7,111 nt of DNA, taken from assembly GCA_017962865.1 (NCBI GenBank), contig JAGCUM010000010.1, positions 1 through 7,111 on the forward strand, given 5' to 3'. The notes under the pieces are model-generated. The model searched no databases and was not told the origin of the DNA. It saw only the letters and a program-made list of their open reading frames with translations. Position 1 is the stretch's first letter, and every line of letters begins with the position of its first letter. This stretch comes from Spirochaetales bacterium. GTDB lineage: Bacteria; Spirochaetota; Spirochaetia; Sphaerochaetales; Sphaerochaetaceae. Of this stretch, positions 3,853 through 7,111 are shown piece after piece. The position numbers were made by a program, and so were the translations under genes.

Positions 3853-5661
3853 TCACTCCCCTGTGACAGTCGGCTCGAACCATGAATCATAGGACCTCAG
3901 GATGGCCAGAGTAGTAATGAACTGGTGATTCTGAAGCACATTGACCACGTTCATGGCCATCGTAATGAAGGTATCGATATCTCTGACACCTATGAGGGCA
4001 AACTTCAGAAGAGTATACAGATCGTTGTAGAGGTCGCCCGGGTAGCCCTCGAACTTCTCGAGGACCTCGGGCTTGCTGGTAATCACCTGGGCGATATGCT
4101 TGGCCAGGTCATCGCGGGTCGAGGAATCGAAATTGAGCTCGATCTTCACATCCTTGTTGCCCGTAATCCAGCCCCAGATATCATCGATGATGTTTCCGGT
4201 GGAGATGGTAATCTCGTTCAGGTGATGCTGGTTGATGATGAAATCGTTTATGACAAGGATGATGATGTCCTTGATATCGATCAGAGTCTTGTAATCCGTC
4301 GGAAGGCTGCCGCCCGAGAAGATATGGACCGTCAGGTTCTGCAGCGCTGCCTGGAGCCTTGTATCCACATAGCCTTTTCTGGTGATGAAATAGCCCTTGC
4401 CGTCATAGACCAGACCGTTCATGAAGTCAAACAAAAAGGATGAGGTCGACCACTGCTTGTCTCTCTTCGTTATGCCGCAGTCATTCTTGTTGATCTTGAG
4501 ATGGTAGCTGACTATTTCATAGGGCATGTTGGCTTCGACCTTGCTTGACGGCAGAATCTGAGAAAGCTGCCCTCTGACCAGCTTCAGCTGGGCCTCCTGC
4601 GGCAGAGCATAGTTCGTGTTGTCCATCATGTGGCCGCTCTGGTACATATCCTCAATCAGATCGTCGGGATCATGGGCAAGATCGCCCCAGAGCCAGTGGT
4701 CCACGCCGTAGCGCTTGAAGCCTCCGTCATCGACTCCGTCGGCATTCCTGTGACCGAGGTAGACGGGCGCAACGTACGGAACAAGATCGTTCTGGTTGAT
4801 GACATTGTGGATGGACCTGTAGTCCCTGTCCGGATTCTCTGCCGAAAGAACTCCTCCTGCAGGAGCCTCGAGGCAGTAGGCATAGACCTCGTTACCCATG
4901 GGTTGATACCTGTCGATCAGGCGCTTTGACAGAAGGTTTGCAACGGCACCGCCTCTGGAGTAACCCTGTACCCAGAACACCAGACGGCCTTCCTCGATGA
5001 ACGGCTTCAGGTGTCCTTCCAGATAGGTGAAGACGATATCATCCAGACACTCCTTGAGAACCTTGTCCGCAGCTTTCGCAAAGCCCGCAGCCTCACCCCG
5101 GTCGCCCAAAGTGACATTGCTTGCCCACTCCTGCTCGTAGCCTCCGCTTCGGATGGTTATGGAGATGACGGCAATGTGGCCCTTTCGCACGGTATCGATC
5201 TCCTTGTAACCGATGACCGCTCCGATGGTCTCGGGCGTGGGTTTGACGTAATAATCAGGGATGACATAGTAGTTGTAGTCATAGAAACCAATCTGGCTGA
5301 GGATGTCTATGAGTCTGTCGGGAGCATGCCTGTAGGCATCATCGGGATTCTTGGTCCCTCCGTTTGTCAGCTTGGTAACCGAAGCATGGGCCAGCGCCTG
5401 GGACATGGTAGCCATATGGGTCGAATAGTACTTGGGATCCACCTCGAAAAAGCCGTCCGAATACTTGAACGGAAACGACCCCTCGTCACTGGAATACTCA
5501 CCGTCAATGATATCGAATCCCTTGTAGGTAGTCGGAGCAATCCAATCACCCAGCGGCCCACCGGATTCACCCTGATTGCCGACATCATTCGAGCAGGAAG
5601 CCACCAGCACAATTACCGAAACGACGAGAACCGAAAGAACAATGCCCAAAACCTTTCTCAT
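3853..5661 (-). CDS. Lipase-like alpha/beta-hydrolase lipoprotein
   Basis: A 602-residue lipoprotein. I start it at 5661, not at the in-frame ATG at 5724, because GGGAG (5668-5672) lies 6 bases before it and the protein then begins with a proper signal peptide: MRK, a hydrophobic run, and lipobox V20-A21-S22-C23. Residues about 70-330 resemble the lipase class 3-like family common in anaerobes: an early MATMSQALAHASV helix, GFYDYNYYVIPDYYVKPT, then EWASNVTLGDRGEAAGF. The nucleophile elbow WVQGYSRGGAVANLL follows, with Ser235. Asp292 in NQNDLVPYV is the expected triad acid, and the histidine may be H322 or H330 in YGVDHWLWGDLAH. Residues 400-602 match nothing I recognise. Substrate is unknown; a lipid or ester at the cell envelope is inference. 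It is the first gene of an operon with the CotH-like kinase. Confidence 0.82.
   Translation of the reverse strand: MRKVLGIVLSVLVVSVIVLVASCSNDVGNQGESGGPLGDWIAPTTYKGFDIIDGEYSSDEGSFPFKYSDGFFEVDPKYYSTHMATMSQALAHASVTKLTNGGTKNPDDAYRHAPDRLIDILSQIGFYDYNYYVIPDYYVKPTPETIGAVIGYKEIDTVRKGHIAVISITIRSGGYEQEWASNVTLGDRGEAAGFAKAADKVLKECLDDIVFTYLEGHLKPFIEEGRLVFWVQGYSRGGAVANLLSKRLIDRYQPMGNEVYAYCLEAPAGGVLSAENPDRDYRSIHNVINQNDLVPYVAPVYLGHRNADGVDDGGFKRYGVDHWLWGDLAHDPDDLIEDMYQSGHMMDNTNYALPQEAQLKLVRGQLSQILPSSKVEANMPYEIVSYHLKINKNDCGITKRDKQWSTSSFLFDFMNGLVYDGKGYFITRKGYVDTRLQAALQNLTVHIFSGGSLPTDYKTLIDIKDIIILVINDFIINQHHLNEITISTGNIIDDIWGWITGNKDVKIELNFDSSTRDDLAKHIAQVITSKPEVLEKFEGYPGDLYNDLYTLLKFALIGVRDIDTFITMAMNVVNVLQNHQFITTLAILRSYDSWFEPTVTGE
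3856..3861 (-). promoter_or_regulatory. Ribosome binding site of the CotH-like gene inside the upstream gene's end
   Basis: On the - strand GGGGAG forms the last two sense codons (Gly-Glu) of the lipase-like gene. The TGA stop (3853-3855) lies in the 10-base spacer before the next ATG at 3845. Ribosomes ending the first gene are thus delivered to the start of the second, which indicates translational coupling. Confidence 0.75.
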
Positions 5662-5679
5662 ATCTCTCTCCCTATACTT

Positions 5680-5716
5680 GATATCAATATTGCACAGACC
5701 CAAACCGATATCAATA
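5680..5716 (-). promoter_or_regulatory. Paired GATATCAATA boxes upstream of the lipoprotein operon
   Basis: The 10-base word GATATCAATA occurs at 5680-5689 and again at 5707-5716, 27 bases apart and on the same strand. The first copy is part of a perfect palindrome TTGATATCAA (5678-5687). They lie 19-55 bases upstream of the lipase-like gene start, where a regulator would be expected to bind. No convincing promoter hexamers were identified on the - strand here. The assignment as an operator is speculative. Confidence 0.3.
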
Positions 5717-5814
5717 ACTTTCACACAAATAGCCCACCCCTCCAGCCCGATACCCCTAATCCCGGCTTATAAGACAAACAAAAAATGCCAAATATTGTTG
5801 CAAAAACACGCTGA

Positions 5815-5849
5815 AATTTCTAATGAAAAAAGCACTTTTTCTGTTATAG
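5815..5849 (+). repeat. Three-copy dispersed repeat, copy C (at the nuclease fragment junction)
   Basis: AATTTCTAAT at 5815-5824 and CACTTTTTCTGTTATAG at 5833-5849 match the other copies. Copy A differs from C only at single bases outside the variable 8-base block. The right end of the repeat lies four bases from where recognisable nuclease coding begins (5854), so it may mark a recombination or insertion boundary. Confidence 0.55.
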
Positions 5850-5853
5850 AAGT

Positions 5854-6447
5854 CAGAAGGCCGAGAGTTCTTCCTACCCGCTGGTCAAGAGAGGGCTGTA
5901 CTACTGCAGCAGGCTCATAAGTGCCCAGAAGGGAACGCGGTTTTCAGGTATGGACTACGGCCGAATCTGTAAGGTATATTCAATATGGATACTGATGAAT
6001 GTGGCGCCGGAGAAGAAGAACTCCATAGTAGAGTACCGCACCGCTGAAGCATTCAGGAAAGGCGGCTACAGCGCACGGAAAGAGGACTATGACCTCCAGA
6101 GCCTTATCATTCTGGCTTTGGGCGAGAAGGAGAATGCGCAGGAAGAAGTGCTGGGGATGCTCGATACGGTCTTCGGCACGATTAAGGACCGGGATATGGT
6201 CAGGACGCTGAAGGATGATTACGACATAGACCTGGCACCGGAAACCATAAAGGAGGCAGATACCATGTGCAACTTATCAGAAGGATTTATCGACAGAGGA
6301 ATAGAGATCGGTCTTATTAAAGGTCGTACAGAAGAATCAGAGAAAACCGCAAGACTCATGCTTGAGGACGGGATGGATCCCCAGAAGGTATCCAAATACT
6401 CCGGCCTTTCCCTAGAGGAAGTACAAAAGCTGGCATCCAACACCTAA
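5854..6447 (+). pseudogene. Rpn-type PD-(D/E)XK nuclease-family gene, N-terminal truncated
   Basis: The frame reads as about 197 residues of the Rpn/PD-(D/E)XK nuclease-family transposase group. In order these are YPLVKRGLYYCSRLISAQKG, then MDYGRICKVYSIWILMN, a helical middle, and the family's C-terminal tail with LMLEDGMDPQKVSKYSGLSLEEVQKLA. Family members have further N-terminal sequence carrying the catalytic Asp and the E-x-Q motif; here it is missing. The frame is closed by TGA at 5824-5826, and the first ATG (5950) lies inside the conserved core with no ribosome binding site. In the next frame, VIEV at 5843-5854 would join QK through one inserted base, recalling the usual E-x-Q; this hints at a frameshift, but nothing further upstream looks homologous. 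Probably non-functional. A strong terminator follows. Confidence 0.8.
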
Positions 6448-6453
6448 GCTCAC

Positions 6454-6478
6454 AGGCCACAGAAATGTGGCCTTTTTT
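6454..6478 (+). terminator. Intrinsic terminator after the nuclease fragment
   Basis: A perfect hairpin, AGGCCAC (6454-6460) and GTGGCCT (6467-6473) around a six-base loop, followed by a run of T to 6478. It starts 7 bases after the stop codon. It has no T-run on the other strand, so it acts on the + strand only. Confidence 0.9.
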
Positions 6479-6506
6479 ATCTCAATCCCTATCCCGGAAT
6501 CCCCAA

Positions 6507-6902
6507 CTATACAACCAGGTACTTCCCCCGCCCGCCCTTGAAGACTTCTCCGAACACCACGGCAAAACCATTTCCGAGAATCAGAACCGCATCTGGCCAC
6601 GAAACCGCCCAGGAAAGAGCATCATGCAGCATCATCTGCTCCCCGTCCGGAAAACAATCCGGCGACAGAACATGGCAGAGCCCATCGTGATCCCGCACGA
6701 AGGAAAGAAAAGGCGCCGAGCGGTCCAGGTCCTCCCCCTGCATCCGAATCCGTGCCGGATCGAGCAGCTGCGGCGCCTGATGGCAGAACCGGGAAAGGGC
6801 ATCGCGACGCTTTGCGGGCGTACTCAGCTCATACAGCAGCCTTTCCCTCCGGCTCTTGAGAACATAATCATTCACAAAGCTCACCTCGGCCGAACGATCC
6901 AT
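6507..6902 (-). CDS. Conserved-looking cytoplasmic protein of unknown function
   Basis: A 131-residue soluble protein with no signal peptide or membrane segment. I start it at 6902 because AGGGGG (6910-6915) lies 7 bases upstream and the -10 box is at 6924-6929; the in-frame ATG at 6932 lies upstream of that promoter. The N-terminal half is helical and basic (VLKSRRERLLYEL, residues 14-26, and KRRDALSRFCHQ, 31-42). The C-terminal half has the segments HVLSPDCFPDGEQMMLHDAL (77-96), DAVLILGNGFAVVFGE (104-119) and a GGRGKYLVV end. The pattern feels familiar as an unnamed conserved protein, but I cannot assign a function. It has its own promoter and converges on the terminator of the nuclease fragment. 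Confidence 0.75.
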   Translation of the reverse strand: MDRSAEVSFVNDYVLKSRRERLLYELSTPAKRRDALSRFCHQAPQLLDPARIRMQGEDLDRSAPFLSFVRDHDGLCHVLSPDCFPDGEQMMLHDALSWAVSWPDAVLILGNGFAVVFGEVFKGGRGKYLVV

Positions 6903-6923
6903 CCGACATCCCCCTCTGCACCA

Positions 6924-6952
6924 ATTATACACAAAACAGACCTATACCCCAA
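6924..6952 (-). promoter_or_regulatory. Promoter for the 131-residue protein
   Basis: On the - strand TTGGGG (6947-6952), a 17-base spacer and a perfect TATAAT (6924-6929) form a good sigma-70-type promoter. The start would be near 6917, just ahead of the ribosome binding site. The -35 lies a few bases after the stop of the 23-residue micro-ORF. Confidence 0.55.
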
Positions 6953-6955
6953 AGA

Positions 6956-7027
6956 TTAGACCATCATTTTTTCTAACAAGCATAAGAGCAACCAAGCGAG
7001 CCAGCATTCCTGAATTACGTTGTTCAT
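6956..7027 (-). CDS. Possible 23-residue hydrophobic micro-protein
   Basis: The ATG at 7027 overlaps the stop of the upstream gene as ATGA and is preceded by a purine-rich GGGGAGGAG. The peptide runs MNNVIQECWLAWLLLCLLEK to its end MMV: a 15-residue hydrophobic core with acidic residues on both sides, enough for a short membrane-associated helix. Coupled layout and a good ribosome binding site favour translation, but an ORF this short can arise by chance. No homolog is recognised. Confidence 0.3.
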   Translation of the reverse strand: MNNVIQECWLAWLLLCLLEKMMV

Positions 7028-7111
7028 CTTCCGCTCCTCCCCAAATACTTCATCAGATACTTCAGATTGTTGCAGTGATATCTCTCACCAAGCAAACGAA
7101 GATCTTCTGCA
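7024..7111 (-). CDS. C-terminal end of a gene entering from the right edge
   Basis: The last 28 sense codons of a - strand gene are present, reading in frame from base 7110: AEDLRLLGERYHCNNLKYLM and then KYLGRSGR, with stop TGA at 7024-7026. The frame is open to the window edge with a protein-like helical, basic composition. The family cannot be told from this fragment. Confidence 0.55.
   Translation of the reverse strand, partial: AEDLRLLGERYHCNNLKYLMKYLGRSGR

Noticed and set aside
5662..5724. Upstream ATG at 5724 for the lipase-like gene
   Set aside because: It would add 21 residues before an otherwise perfect lipoprotein signal peptide; the ATG at 5661 has the ribosome binding site at proper spacing.
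2373..5772. Several long + strand open frames across the lipoprotein region
   Set aside because: They are antisense shadows of the - strand lipoprotein genes, lacking ribosome binding sites and recognisable domains, and arise from the codon bias of those genes.
6465..6959. 164-codon + strand open frame opposite the 131-residue protein
   Set aside because: It starts inside the terminator hairpin and has low-complexity Pro/Arg/His-rich content; the - strand frame has promoter, ribosome binding site and ordered sequence.

Overview
The window is accessory-type bacterial DNA with an overall mid-range G+C. The genes have strong purine-rich ribosome binding sites. Three predicted surface lipoproteins sit among toxin-antitoxin modules and a broken Rpn-type nuclease/transposase gene. 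The lipoproteins (lipobox signal peptides, a CotH-type kinase, a lipase of the GYSRG type) and the nuclease remnant resemble families I associate with gut or anaerobic Bacillota and Spirochaetota. The sequence alone does not settle the phylum, and no rRNA, tRNA, CRISPR array or complete transposon is visible.

Left part (1-1825, + strand): a complete HicA/HicB toxin-antitoxin operon (115-677), then two hairpin terminators (808-837, 860-898), then a gene-poor stretch with decayed-looking sequence. A complete AT-rich HigB/HigA-type operon follows (1201-1825), with a palindrome inside its likely promoter. Both modules are canonical in layout: the toxin comes first and the genes overlap by 4 or 8 bases.

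Middle part (1860-5661, - strand): a small cyclophilin-like lipoprotein (1860-2303) has its own extended -10 promoter. Upstream of it lies a two-gene operon: a 602-residue lipase-like serine-hydrolase lipoprotein (5661-3853) followed 7 bases later by a 489-residue CotH-kinase-like lipoprotein (3845-2376). The ribosome binding site of the kinase gene is formed by the last two sense codons of the hydrolase gene, so the two are probably translationally coupled and act together at the cell surface.

Right part (5790-7111): the C-terminal two thirds of an Rpn/PD-(D/E)XK nuclease-family gene (5854-6447, + strand) has lost its N-terminus and ends in a strong terminator. On the - strand there is a conserved-looking 131-residue protein of unknown function with its own promoter. 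Upstream of it are a 23-residue hydrophobic micro-ORF and the last 28 codons of a gene entering from the right edge.

The most unusual signal is a sequence of about 35 bases present three times in the same orientation (8-42, 1072-1106, 5815-5849). Each copy lies just upstream of a different toxin-antitoxin or nuclease module. A second, smaller repeat family built on TAGATGCC lies beside hicB, inside the second terminator, and at the 3' end of the CotH-like gene.
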